A stretch of DNA of 64,000 nt, taken from the NCBI RefSeq assembly GCF_900176595.1, contig NZ_LT838813.1, forward strand, positions 2,184,001 to 2,248,000, read 5' to 3'. Within the stretch, counting starts at the first letter, position 1. Each line of letters starts with the position of its first letter. The stretch is from Aquiflexum balticum DSM 16537 (GTDB lineage: Bacteria > Bacteroidota > Bacteroidia > Cytophagales > Cyclobacteriaceae). The translations under genes and the position numbers were made by a program. The notes under the pieces are model-generated. The model was not told where the DNA came from and made no database searches. It saw nothing but the letters and a program-made list of their open reading frames with translations. Shown here one piece after another: positions 17,799 through 27,200 of this stretch.

Positions 17799-19217
17799 AT
17801 GATGAAATACTTTGCAACGCTACTCCTCTTATTTTGCCAAGGGTTTTCTTCCGCCCAAACTCCTTTGACCTTTGAAGAACCTGTCAAACAACGGATTTTT
17901 GTTTTGACGGACATCACCAACGAACCGGATGACCAACAGTCACTGGTCCGTTTTCTGGTCTATGCCAATGAGTATGACATTGAAGGAATCGTGGCGACCA
18001 CTTCCACCCACCTCCGAAATCAGGTCCGAAAGGATAAAATCACTGAATTGATTAATAATTATGGGAAAGTTAAAACCAACTTGGACAAACATGCTGATGG
18101 ATTTCCGAGCATGGATGATCTGATGGCGGTGACCTCGGAACATTTGCCGCTTTACAGTATGGATGGGGTAGGGGAAGGAAAGGATTCTCCCGGTTCCGAA
18201 ATGCTGATCAAAGCTGTGGATAGAGCTGATGATCGGCCGCTTTGGGTATCAGTATGGGGCGGGGCCAATTGTCTGGCACAGGCACTTTGGAAAGTGAAAA
18301 ATACCAGATCAGAGACAGAGGTGAAAAAGTTTGTGGACAAGTTAAGGATCTATACCATTTCCGATCAGGATTTTGCAGGACCTTGGGTCAGGCATAATTT
18401 CCCTGGTATTTTCTATATCGTGGATGCAAGTGCGGGGGACAATTGGCGGGAGTATTACAAAGCGACTTGGACAGGGATAGCTGGAGACAGGTGGTATAAA
18501 AATGCGCCGATGGTGGATTTTGAATTGGTGGACAATCCTTGGTTGATGGAAAATATCCGGGATAATCACGGTCCTTTGGGGGCCAATTACATTCCTTTGG
18601 AATATATTATGGAAGGAGATACGCCCTCATTTATAGGTTTGATCAATAACGGGCTTGCTTGGTACAACAGCCCTGCTTGGGGAGGTTGGGCAGGAAGGTA
18701 TGAACTTTGGAAATCTTATGGTGAAGTGGACAAAATCTGGACTTCTTCTATCAATACTCAGGATGAAGTAATATTGTCAGACGGTAGAAAGGAAGCTTCC
18801 AATCAGGCTACTATTTGGAGGTGGAGAAAAGCTTTCCAACATGATTTTGCAGCAAGAATGGACTGGAATGTTGCCCAAACTTACAAAGCAGCCAACCACA
18901 ACCCCATGATCATGCTGAACGGAAATGAGGGGAAAGCATTGGCCAAAGGTAAAATTGAAGCAGGAAAGACGGTACGCTTATCTGCTAAAGGCACCTTTGA
19001 CCCTGATGGTGATCAGGTCAAATATCGTTGGTGGATATACAAAGAAGTTGGGGGATTCAATGGGCAACTGGAATTCTTCAATCCCTATGCAGATGAGCAA
19101 AGTTTTGAAATGCCAAAATTGAATGAGGGGCAATCCCTGCATATTATTTTGGAGGTACAGGATAGTGGTGAACCGAGTCTCTACAGTTACCGAAGAATGA
19201 TCCTCAGCAATCAATAA
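17799..19217 (+). CDS. DUF1593 secreted protein (nucleoside-hydrolase-like fold)
   Basis: A 472-residue protein with a signal peptide (to about SSAQ). The main domain (about 27-330) has the DUF1593 hallmark RIFVLTDITNEPDDQQS, which parallels the calcium-binding aspartate cluster of nucleoside hydrolases. A C-terminal Ig-like domain (about 370-470, with GTFDPDGDQVKYRWW) follows. DUF1593 proteins occur in polysaccharide-degrading loci and probably act on glycosidic bonds, but I know of no settled activity. It sits 49 bases after GH78 and 20 bases before the DUF5009 gene, so these belong to one operon. Confidence 0.88.
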   Translation: MMKYFATLLLLFCQGFSSAQTPLTFEEPVKQRIFVLTDITNEPDDQQSLVRFLVYANEYDIEGIVATTSTHLRNQVRKDKITELINNYGKVKTNLDKHADGFPSMDDLMAVTSEHLPLYSMDGVGEGKDSPGSEMLIKAVDRADDRPLWVSVWGGANCLAQALWKVKNTRSETEVKKFVDKLRIYTISDQDFAGPWVRHNFPGIFYIVDASAGDNWREYYKATWTGIAGDRWYKNAPMVDFELVDNPWLMENIRDNHGPLGANYIPLEYIMEGDTPSFIGLINNGLAWYNSPAWGGWAGRYELWKSYGEVDKIWTSSINTQDEVILSDGRKEASNQATIWRWRKAFQHDFAARMDWNVAQTYKAANHNPMIMLNGNEGKALAKGKIEAGKTVRLSAKGTFDPDGDQVKYRWWIYKEVGGFNGQLEFFNPYADEQSFEMPKLNEGQSLHIILEVQDSGEPSLYSYRRMILSNQ

Positions 19218-19237
19218 CTAACAAGAGGCTTAAAAAT

Positions 19238-20344
19238 ATGGGTCAAGATAACCTTTCTTCATCAGGGCGTTTGATTTCCTTGGACGCCTACAGAGGGATG
19301 ACTATGTTTTTGCTGATTGCCGAAGCGGCATTCGTTTATGAGACATTATTGAATGCATTTTCCTCAGAAAGCCTAGGGCATACTTTCTTTACCCAATTCA
19401 CCCATCATCCCTGGAATGGCCTGAGATTTTGGGATTTGATTCAGCCCTTTTTTATGTTTATCGTCGGGGTGGCAATGCCCTTTTCGCTCAATAAAAGGTT
19501 GGCAATTGCAGGAGACAGGGAGAAAGTGACGAAGCATATTTTGAGACGCTGCTTTTTACTTTTTCTTTTCGGCACCGGCTTGCATTGCGTGTACAATCAG
19601 AAATTAGTCTTTGAACTTTGGAATGTGCTGACGCAACTTTCATTTACCATCCTCCTTACCTTTTTTCTGATCAGACAGCCCTTCAAAATCCAATTAGCAG
19701 TTTCATTTGGTTTGTTGATCCTTACGGAAATTCTTTACCGATCCTATGCCCCGGATTCCCCTTTTGTGATGGGGGAGAATTTCGGTTCCTACACCGATAT
19801 GTTTTTGATGGGGAAAATTAACAATGGGGGATGGGTGGCCATTAACTGCATTCCTACTGCAGCCCATACCCTTTGGGGTGCCATGTGCGGAAACCTGCTC
19901 ATGTCCAAAAAGACAGATCAGGAAAAAATAAAAGTCCTGATCATTGCAGGATTTATCGGTTTGGTCGCAGGATACGGATTGGATTTATTGGAAATCACAC
20001 CCATTATCAAAAGAATCAGTACCAGTTCATTTGTGTTGGCCTCAGGGGGATGGGCATTATTGGCCTTGGCATTTTTCTATTGGTTGGTGGATATGAAAAA
20101 GCAACAATCCTGGGCATTTGCTTTTATCATGGTGGGCATGAATTCCATATTCATCTACTTGTTTGCTGAAGTGTTAGGGCACCGATGGTTATTTGGGTTT
20201 ATTGAAATTTTCAGTGTTGGATTTTTGAAACCATTGGGCATTTCAGATGCCATATTGGGGATATTGACGGCATTGTTGACTTTGGGAGCAATGTGGTATT
20301 TGTGTTACTTTCTTTATAAAAAGAGGGTATTTTTTAAGATTTGA
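19238..20344 (+). CDS. DUF5009 / HGSNAT-like membrane acyltransferase
   Basis: A 368-residue integral membrane protein with about ten hydrophobic segments. The family signature RLISLDAYRGMTMFLLI stands at the N-terminus, followed by RFWDLIQPFFMFIVGVAMPFS. It resembles heparan-alpha-glucosaminide N-acetyltransferase, which moves acetyl groups across a membrane onto a sugar amine. In Bacteroidota such genes lie in glycan-use loci, but the acceptor is unknown. It is 20 bases after the DUF1593 gene and 24 bases before an esterase gene. A distant paralog at 33432-34637 also stands in a sugar operon. Confidence 0.88.
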   Translation: MGQDNLSSSGRLISLDAYRGMTMFLLIAEAAFVYETLLNAFSSESLGHTFFTQFTHHPWNGLRFWDLIQPFFMFIVGVAMPFSLNKRLAIAGDREKVTKHILRRCFLLFLFGTGLHCVYNQKLVFELWNVLTQLSFTILLTFFLIRQPFKIQLAVSFGLLILTEILYRSYAPDSPFVMGENFGSYTDMFLMGKINNGGWVAINCIPTAAHTLWGAMCGNLLMSKKTDQEKIKVLIIAGFIGLVAGYGLDLLEITPIIKRISTSSFVLASGGWALLALAFFYWLVDMKKQQSWAFAFIMVGMNSIFIYLFAEVLGHRWLFGFIEIFSVGFLKPLGISDAILGILTALLTLGAMWYLCYFLYKKRVFFKI

Positions 20345-20368
20345 GAAAAATCAGGATTATATTCCATC

Positions 20369-21280
20369 ATGAAACACTTGCTCGTTATGATTGCATTGTC
20401 TTGTTTGACCTTTTTGGTCTCTGCCCAGACCACCTACCCCCTCTACGGCAATGATCCCATCCCCAACTCCATTGATGTTCCTGATGAAGAAAACTCAGAA
20501 ACTGATCAAAATGGAATTTTTAGGATCAGCAAGGTGACCAAGCCGACGCTGACGGCATATCTTCCTGCTAAGGAAAATGCGACAGGTCAGGCGGTGATTA
20601 TTTGTCCAGGTGGAGGTTATCGGATATTGGCAGCCAGTCATGAAGGTTCGGATGTGGCAGAAGAATTTGTCAAAAAAGGAATTGCTGCTTTTGTCCTTAA
20701 ATACCGACTTCCAAGTGATGAGACCATGATTGACAAAACCATTGGCCCCTTACAGGATGCGCAACAGGCCATCTTAATGGTCAGGGAAAATGCTGAAAAA
20801 TGGAATATAAAGCAGGATCAGATCGGAATTATGGGATTTTCTGCCGGTGGGCATTTGGCTTCTACTGCAGGCACTCATTACAACAACCAAACCATCCCCA
20901 ATCCTAAGGGGACAAGCTTAAGACCTGATTTTATGATTTTGGTGTATCCTGTGATCAGTTTTAAACCCGAGATAGGTCACAGTGGTTCAGCCCAAAACTT
21001 ATTGGGTGAAAATCCTACGCAGGCTTTGAAGGATTATTATTCCAATGAGAAACAGATCAATTCCAATACACCCTCAACCTATCTTGTCCACGCCAAAAAC
21101 GATCCGGTGAGTGTGCAGAATTCCTACGTTTTTGAAGAAGCTTTGAAGAAATTCAATATTCCTGTTTCGACTACTTATTTTGAAGAAGGTGGTCATGGAT
21201 TTGGAATGATCAATCGCACTTCTGATATAAAATGGCTGGATGAGGTGGAAAAGTGGATCAAAGCGATAATTATTGGTTAG
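20369..21280 (+). CDS. Secreted alpha/beta-hydrolase esterase (BD-FAE / acetyl-xylan-esterase-like)
   Basis: A 303-residue protein with a signal peptide (to about VSAQ). The alpha/beta-hydrolase fold shows the oxyanion loop CPGGGY, the nucleophile elbow GFSAGG (S158), an acid region (HAKNDPV) and the final His in EEGGHGFG. Relatives deacetylate xylan or cleave feruloyl esters. In this operon, after DUF5009, it would remove acyl groups from polysaccharide or oligosaccharide in the periplasm. The specific ester is not deducible. Confidence 0.9.
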   Translation: MKHLLVMIALSCLTFLVSAQTTYPLYGNDPIPNSIDVPDEENSETDQNGIFRISKVTKPTLTAYLPAKENATGQAVIICPGGGYRILAASHEGSDVAEEFVKKGIAAFVLKYRLPSDETMIDKTIGPLQDAQQAILMVRENAEKWNIKQDQIGIMGFSAGGHLASTAGTHYNNQTIPNPKGTSLRPDFMILVYPVISFKPEIGHSGSAQNLLGENPTQALKDYYSNEKQINSNTPSTYLVHAKNDPVSVQNSYVFEEALKKFNIPVSTTYFEEGGHGFGMINRTSDIKWLDEVEKWIKAIIIG

Positions 21281-21329
21281 TTTTTTTTTAATTTTCATTA
21301 CAATTTTCAAATAATTTTATTGTGCTCCT

Positions 21330-21977
21330 ATGCTTTCAGAAGAAGAAAAAAAACGCATAGAACTTGTAGAAACTTATAAGTTTGAAGTTAAAGATAAGCT
21401 GGAATACCAAAAGGCCAGAAAATTCGGGTTAGGGATGGTATACTCATTTTTCAACAGCAAATTTGGACTTTGGGTATTGTCGGCAATTTTTGTTTCAGGA
21501 GGGGTAAAGGTGTACGATGATTATAAGGTCAAGCAGGAAAATGAGAAAACCAGGGGTGAAATCATAGAGAAACTGGATAATGAGATCAGTTTCAAATTTG
21601 ACAGGGTGCTGGCATCTCTTGAACTGATTAAAGAAAAAGAACCGGAAGGAGTTTGGGATCAGGAATTTTCTACTTTGGAAGAGGCCAAGAATTTTGCCTT
21701 GGGGATCAATAAGGATTCGGGAAAAGAAGAAAAATACCTCTATGAAGAGTTTAAAAATTGGAGTTTGCTGGCATTGATGGTAGAACAAAACAGACAACTC
21801 AAGCATTTAGGGATCCAAGACACCGAACTTGAAGAGGTCATCCGGCAACTTAATGAAATGGCAAAAATTTTTGAGAATAGGCAGGTAAACTATGAAGACA
21901 TAAAATCTATCCAGAAAATCATCCGTGAAAATTTGGTTTTAAGCAGATGGAAATCCAACAGTTTGTTTTCAGATTAA
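21330..21977 (+). CDS. Hypothetical single-span membrane protein
   Basis: A 215-residue protein I do not recognise. A charged N-terminal segment is followed by one hydrophobic span (about residues 44-60, FGLWVLSAIFVSGGV) and then a highly charged, mostly helical and probably coiled-coil tail rich in Lys and Glu. This suggests an inner-membrane anchor with a cytoplasmic or periplasmic helical domain. It follows the esterase by 49 bases on the same strand, but nothing in it points to sugar metabolism. Confidence 0.7.
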   Translation: MLSEEEKKRIELVETYKFEVKDKLEYQKARKFGLGMVYSFFNSKFGLWVLSAIFVSGGVKVYDDYKVKQENEKTRGEIIEKLDNEISFKFDRVLASLELIKEKEPEGVWDQEFSTLEEAKNFALGINKDSGKEEKYLYEEFKNWSLLALMVEQNRQLKHLGIQDTELEEVIRQLNEMAKIFENRQVNYEDIKSIQKIIRENLVLSRWKSNSLFSD

Positions 21978-22112
21978 TTAACAATCAATCAGGAGAATAG
22001 AAGCAAATAAGTCTGAAAAAAGGAAAAATAGATTTGTTAAAAATTTTCTATTCACAAGATGTTTGTTTCCCATGTTTTTTTATCCAATTTTAGATCTGAT
22101 CTGATTGGAATT

Positions 22113-22727
22113 ATGAATAGGTTTGTTTTTGGATTTATGGTTGCTGTGTTGGTTTTTGCTGGTTTTTGGCTTTGGTCCAACAAGCAGGACTCCAAAGAAC
22201 AAATGCTTGAAAGCAGTTCCTTAATTCAGCAACAAATCGAGCAGGTGGGGAAATTGATTGTGACGGAAGGTTATTTTTCGCAAGTCTTTACTTATAAAAA
22301 CTCCCAAAACCTCTTTCTGAATCTGATGACTTCTGATAAGAAAGCCTTGGTAGTTGCCAATGCCAAAGTCACGGTGGAATATGACCTCCGCCAAATGCAA
22401 ACAGAAATTGACCAGGAAAATAAAACAGTAATCCTCAAAAGGATTCCTGAACCTGTCATCAACATCTACCCTGATATTGAATATTATGACGTGACCCAGG
22501 ACTATTTCAACAAATTCGGGGCGGCTGATTATAACAAAATCAAAAGTACCATCAATGCCAGGATCAGAGAAAAAGTGGACAAATCCAACCTATTGGAAAA
22601 TTCTCAGGATAGGTTGATGAGCGAACTGGCGAATATTTTTATTCTTACCAAATCATTGGGCTGGACCTTGCAATACAATGAAATAATTGTTGAAAGTGAA
22701 GAACAGTTGCAAAATCTGAAAAGGTAG
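22113..22727 (+). CDS. DUF4230 family membrane-anchored protein
   Basis: A 204-residue protein with an N-terminal membrane anchor (MNRFVFGFMVAVLVFAGFWL) and a soluble domain of the DUF4230 type, which has a pattern of paired strands (VTVEYDLRQM...VILKRIPEPVI) followed by helices. ATG 22113 is chosen because it puts the hydrophobic segment at the very N-terminus; the frame is open 18 codons earlier. DUF4230 function is unknown. The neighbouring 21330-21977 gene is on the same strand, 135 bases upstream. Confidence 0.82.
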   Translation: MNRFVFGFMVAVLVFAGFWLWSNKQDSKEQMLESSSLIQQQIEQVGKLIVTEGYFSQVFTYKNSQNLFLNLMTSDKKALVVANAKVTVEYDLRQMQTEIDQENKTVILKRIPEPVINIYPDIEYYDVTQDYFNKFGAADYNKIKSTINARIREKVDKSNLLENSQDRLMSELANIFILTKSLGWTLQYNEIIVESEEQLQNLKR

Positions 22728-22792
22728 GGCCTCTGGAAAAGGGATTTTGAGTATATTGGTTTGAATTTTAACCAATATCCCCAATCCCCGAT

Positions 22793-24094
22793 ATGAATCT
22801 CTTCAAAAAAAACGCATTATTTCTTCTTTTGCTATCAGTTAGCATTTGCAATTTCTCTTTAGCCCAGATTCCAAAGCAATACCTGGATATTTCTGTTGCT
22901 CCTGACAGAACAGACTGGACTTACAAAACCGGAGAAAATGTGGAATTTTCCATTTCAGTCACCCAATCGGGAGTACCTGTACCTGTAGAGCATGTCAGAT
23001 ACGCTGTCATGGAGGAAAAAATGGCTCCGATCAAAGAAGGTACGCTTAGCTTAAAGGATGGAAAAGGAAAAACCCAAAAGTTTACCATGAAAAATCCCGG
23101 CTTCCTTAGATGTGAAGTTTATGCCACCATTGACGGAAAGGAATACAAAGGTATCGGAACTGCAGCTTTTGAACCGGAAAAAATAAAGGCTACAGTGAAG
23201 ATGCCGGAGGATTTCAATTCATTTTGGGACGAGGCCAAGGCGGAATTGGCCCAAGTTTCCATGGATTATAAAATGACCCATTTACCTGAAAAAAGTTCCC
23301 AACATATTGATGTTTACCATGTTAGTTTTCAGAATATTCGGAATTCAAGGATTTATGGAATTCTAAGTATTCCGAAAGGTGAAGGGAAATTTCCAGCTAT
23401 ACTTAATGTTCCCGGTGCAGGAATCAGACCCTATGGCGGAGATATTGGAAAGTCCTTGAGAGGTGCAATTACGCTTCAGATCGGGATTCATGGGATACCA
23501 GTAGATATGCCTCAGGAAGTTTACAATAACCTGATGTCAGGAGCATTGAATGGATATTGGAATTTCAACAACACAGATAAAGACCTGTATTATTATAAAA
23601 GAGTTTATCTTGGTTGTATAAGGGCTGTGGATTTTTTAGTTTCCCTGCCACAATATGATGGTAAAAACCTGGCGGTACAAGGAGGAAGTCAGGGAGGTGC
23701 TTTGGCCATCACAACTGCGGCTTTGGATTCCAGGATAAAATATCTGGCTGCTGTTTACCCTGCTTTAAGTGATATGACTGGATACCTGAACGGCAGGGCA
23801 GGTGGTTGGCCACATGTTTTTGCTCCAAATAATCTGAAGTATTACAACAGGCCTGAGGTAATTGAAACATTGGCCTATTATGATGTGGTCAATTTTGCAA
23901 GAATCCTTCAGACCCCTGGTTTTTATACTTGGGGATTCAATGACGAAACCTGTCCGCCTACTTCATACTACTCAGCCTATAATGAAATCAAAGCACCTAA
24001 GGAAGTTTTTATCGTTCCGGAAACCGGACATTGGACCTATCCCGAGCAAGGCAAAAAAATTGAAGATTGGTTGTTTGGGAAATTGGAGAAATAG
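22793..24094 (+). CDS. Acetyl xylan esterase / cephalosporin-C deacetylase-like (AXE1, CE7 type)
   Basis: A 433-residue secreted protein with a signal peptide to about SLAQ and an N-terminal beta-sandwich (about 25-130). An AXE1-type alpha/beta-hydrolase domain follows, with S299 in the GGSQGG elbow, the acid region in FNDETCPP and the final His in ETGHW. CE7 enzymes deacetylate short xylo-oligosaccharides and related acetylated compounds. Here the signal peptide and extra N-terminal domain suggest periplasmic action. It closes the plus-strand carbohydrate region and is followed by a bidirectional terminator. Confidence 0.9.
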   Translation: MNLFKKNALFLLLLSVSICNFSLAQIPKQYLDISVAPDRTDWTYKTGENVEFSISVTQSGVPVPVEHVRYAVMEEKMAPIKEGTLSLKDGKGKTQKFTMKNPGFLRCEVYATIDGKEYKGIGTAAFEPEKIKATVKMPEDFNSFWDEAKAELAQVSMDYKMTHLPEKSSQHIDVYHVSFQNIRNSRIYGILSIPKGEGKFPAILNVPGAGIRPYGGDIGKSLRGAITLQIGIHGIPVDMPQEVYNNLMSGALNGYWNFNNTDKDLYYYKRVYLGCIRAVDFLVSLPQYDGKNLAVQGGSQGGALAITTAALDSRIKYLAAVYPALSDMTGYLNGRAGGWPHVFAPNNLKYYNRPEVIETLAYYDVVNFARILQTPGFYTWGFNDETCPPTSYYSAYNEIKAPKEVFIVPETGHWTYPEQGKKIEDWLFGKLEK

Positions 24095-24240
24095 AAAGTT
24101 GATTTTCTGGCCCTATGGTAGATTGTCATTATTCTTATCAGACCGAATTCCGATATAAGGTGCCTTGAAGTAGTTGACTATAAGTTCTGTTGATTTAACA
24201 TTTAACTGATAGGATTACGTACTATCAAGAATTAATAATA

Positions 24241-24270
24241 AAAAAAGGATGGGAAAAACTCCCATCCTTT
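24241..24270. terminator. Bidirectional terminator between convergent genes
   Basis: GGATGGGA (24247-24254) pairs with TCCCATCC (24260-24267). There is an A run before and a T run after, so it can serve both the CE7 gene and the giant minus-strand gene. Confidence 0.85.
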
Positions 24271-24297
24271 AATTTTTAAAACAAGTTTGACAATTAT

Positions 24298-27200
24298 TTA
24301 TTGGGACTGTTTCATTACTCTAATGGTCTTGATGCCATGCAGGGTACGGATATTGATAATGTAAAACCCTTTGTGCATTCTGGAGAAATCCAATTCAAGA
24401 CGGCTTTCATCTCCAAACCAAGTTCTTGGTACAAAATGGGACCTGCCCATCGCATCAAGGATAACAAAGGAATTGTCAGAAGGCTCTTCCTCAACAAAAC
24501 CTTTAAGACTGATATTCAATTGGTCACTTACCGGGTTTGGATATGCTTTGATTTGTCCCGAAGTGCCAGCTACCTCTAGTGTTGTAGGCCTGTCTGAAAT
24601 TGTCAAAACTGAATTTTCATCCATTTCCTCAGGTAGAGTCCTAGCTGTATTTGCGTAGGTAGTTTTAAGTGGTCTGATAGCTATTGCCTGAGCAACCCAA
24701 CTTTCACCCGAAGAAGCGATTGCACTCAAATCACCTGTTGCTCCAGCCTCTTCCTGAATAAAATATGCCATCATATTTGAGGTAAGTCCCTGTTGATTAT
24801 TCGGATCATCGTAAACTTCAATCGTCCCTGATGGAGGAGTCCAAGTAGCATCTTTCTTATTGGTGTAAAAGAGCATTACCAAGTTGTTGCAATCTTCTGT
24901 GGTAAGTGAAGGCGCTGTGGCAACCAGGGTTCTGCCTCCTGAATTCCCACTAAAAGCAGCTATTGGTCCCTCAGGATGATTGATATCTGCACCGCTCACT
25001 CTTGTGATTCCCATTGTCCATTTTGGACTTTGATTGATTCGGAACCCATATGTATCAGGTTCATTGTTACTGGTTATCACTTTGTAGAAGGTAGCCATGG
25101 CAACTTGGTTTCCTTCATTCACTCTCTGGATCAATATCCAATCTTTGTCAAGAGGAGTAATTGATGGTGATTGTCCTTTTTCAAACATCAATCCTACTAC
25201 CAAAATATCACCTATTTGGGTGTTGGCTGGTTTATTTATCGTTGCAGGATTGCTCGTGTTTCCGGCACCCTTTGCGGTTTCAAATTCACCGATTATTGCA
25301 GCCTGATTGATACATCCGGTAACATCAAGGGTTCCAAATGTGGAATTTTCCAAATCTATAAAATAATTGGAAGGCGTGAACAAGGTGACTTCAGGGCGGA
25401 TACTGTAAGTTCCAATAGCAATAGGCCCTGTACTAGGATAGGCTATTTCATTTTGGATGAGTGAATACTCGATCTTCTCTATAACAGAAGCCTGATTGTC
25501 CTGAACTGTTACTTCATTTCCATTGCTGTCCAAGAATGTACTACTGTAGGCAAAACCTTCAAATTCAGAAGAATAGACAGGGTCTGGGTCTCCAAAAGAA
25601 ATTTCAGCAGGATCAGCAGCAGTACTAACGGTAAGTGCTGTCGGAATTATTTCAAGGCTTCCAGGTAAATAAGAAACATTCAGATTTCGTGAATCAAAGG
25701 TTCCCGGAATAATGAAGTTGTTTCCAACTCCCGTGCCACTTACCAAAGTGATAGAGAAAAACTCTAAGTTTTCATCTGAATTCTCTTCAGTAGTCTCTCC
25801 AAAATCATAATACTTGATATTGTTAACTTCAACCTCATTTGCCTCGGCTAAATCACTTTCTTTGAAGATGATGAGCACATTGTCAAGTTCCTCAATATCC
25901 TCTCCGCCACTTTCTGCATTGATTAAGGTTCGGCCATTGATGAGAGTTCTGCCATTTATCAGCGTACGGGCATTGATCAGGGTACGTCCATTGATCAGGG
26001 TACGTCCGTTGATCAGACTACGTCCATTGATGAGTGTTCTGGCATTGATTAGAGTCCTTCCGTTAATTTCTGCACCAAGTAAATTCTGCTCATTGGGATT
26101 ATCCAGGTAATCAATAAAAGAACCTAGAGGAACATCTATGATAGAATTGATCAAAGACCTGCCATTAATGAGCGTCCGGCCATTGATTAGAGTTCGTCCA
26201 TTGATTAGAGTTCGACCATTGATTAGGGTTCGACCACTTACCATGAAACTCAGATTTTCCAATTCGCTATTAATTAGAGTCCTGCCATTTGTGTCAAACA
26301 AGCCTAGTGGAAGACTGTCGTCACCCTCTTGTTTTGCCTTTTCCAAAACCTCCTGGTAATCGCTGAGAATTGACGCTTTCAATCCATCCACATCAAGGAT
26401 TTTGGCTGCATCATTTTCATCAATGATCACTTCGTATTTGATGGCATCGCTGATGGATTCACCATATTCTAAAGAAGCATCTCCGGTCAGATCAATTGGT
26501 TTAATGGTGACAGGCAAAGTTTCCACAGTAATGATACCAGGACCGTAATTGCCAAAAGCATCACTGGTTCCATCATAGAAAAGACTTCCATCTTCCTGTA
26601 ATACCCCTACATAATTGTAGAAATCTGAAAAAGCAAAACCTGTCTGAGGATGTGAGGCTGTTATCACATAAGTACCTACTTCCGCCAAGTCACCACTGAT
26701 TGGACTGGAAAGAGTAAGCGGAAGCAATGTACTGCCATCACTTATGGGACCTAAAGTAAGCCCAACGTCTTCAAGAGTAAGAGCGCTTAGCACCCAATTA
26801 TTGTCAACCCTTTCATACACGCTTGCTGTAAACGGCTCCAAGATCTGCGCAAACTTTTTGCTCGTATCATCTGCACGGATGGCAATAGTCTTTTTAACAA
26901 TATCAAAGAAATAAACAGGTCCAGCTGTACCTCCATCCAATTCACTATCAGAAATGGCATTGTTAACCACTGTGATATCAGGATTGCCTTCAAATTCCGG
27001 AATCGTGACCTCAAGGAAACCAAAGCCAAATTCATCGATTCCGTAGGTAGCAATTAAAAGTTCATTTCTTAAATATACATTTGAACCTTCGTATAGATTT
27101 GTCCCAGTTATTTTCAGTTTGAACTCAACTTCACCAGGATTGATACCATCTTCAAAGACAAGTTCGATGTTATCTGGATTTGGTGTAGCAAGAGAAAGCA

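Noticed and set aside
25918-26290. Possible CRISPR array
   Set aside because: The repeats are 18 bases in tandem without unique spacers, lie inside a reading frame and keep a constant peptide.
25814-26359. Plus-strand frames with repeated IRVRPL peptides opposite the RTLING array
   Set aside because: They are antisense shadows of the 18-bp repeats; the minus strand has the signal peptide, domains and T9SS tail.
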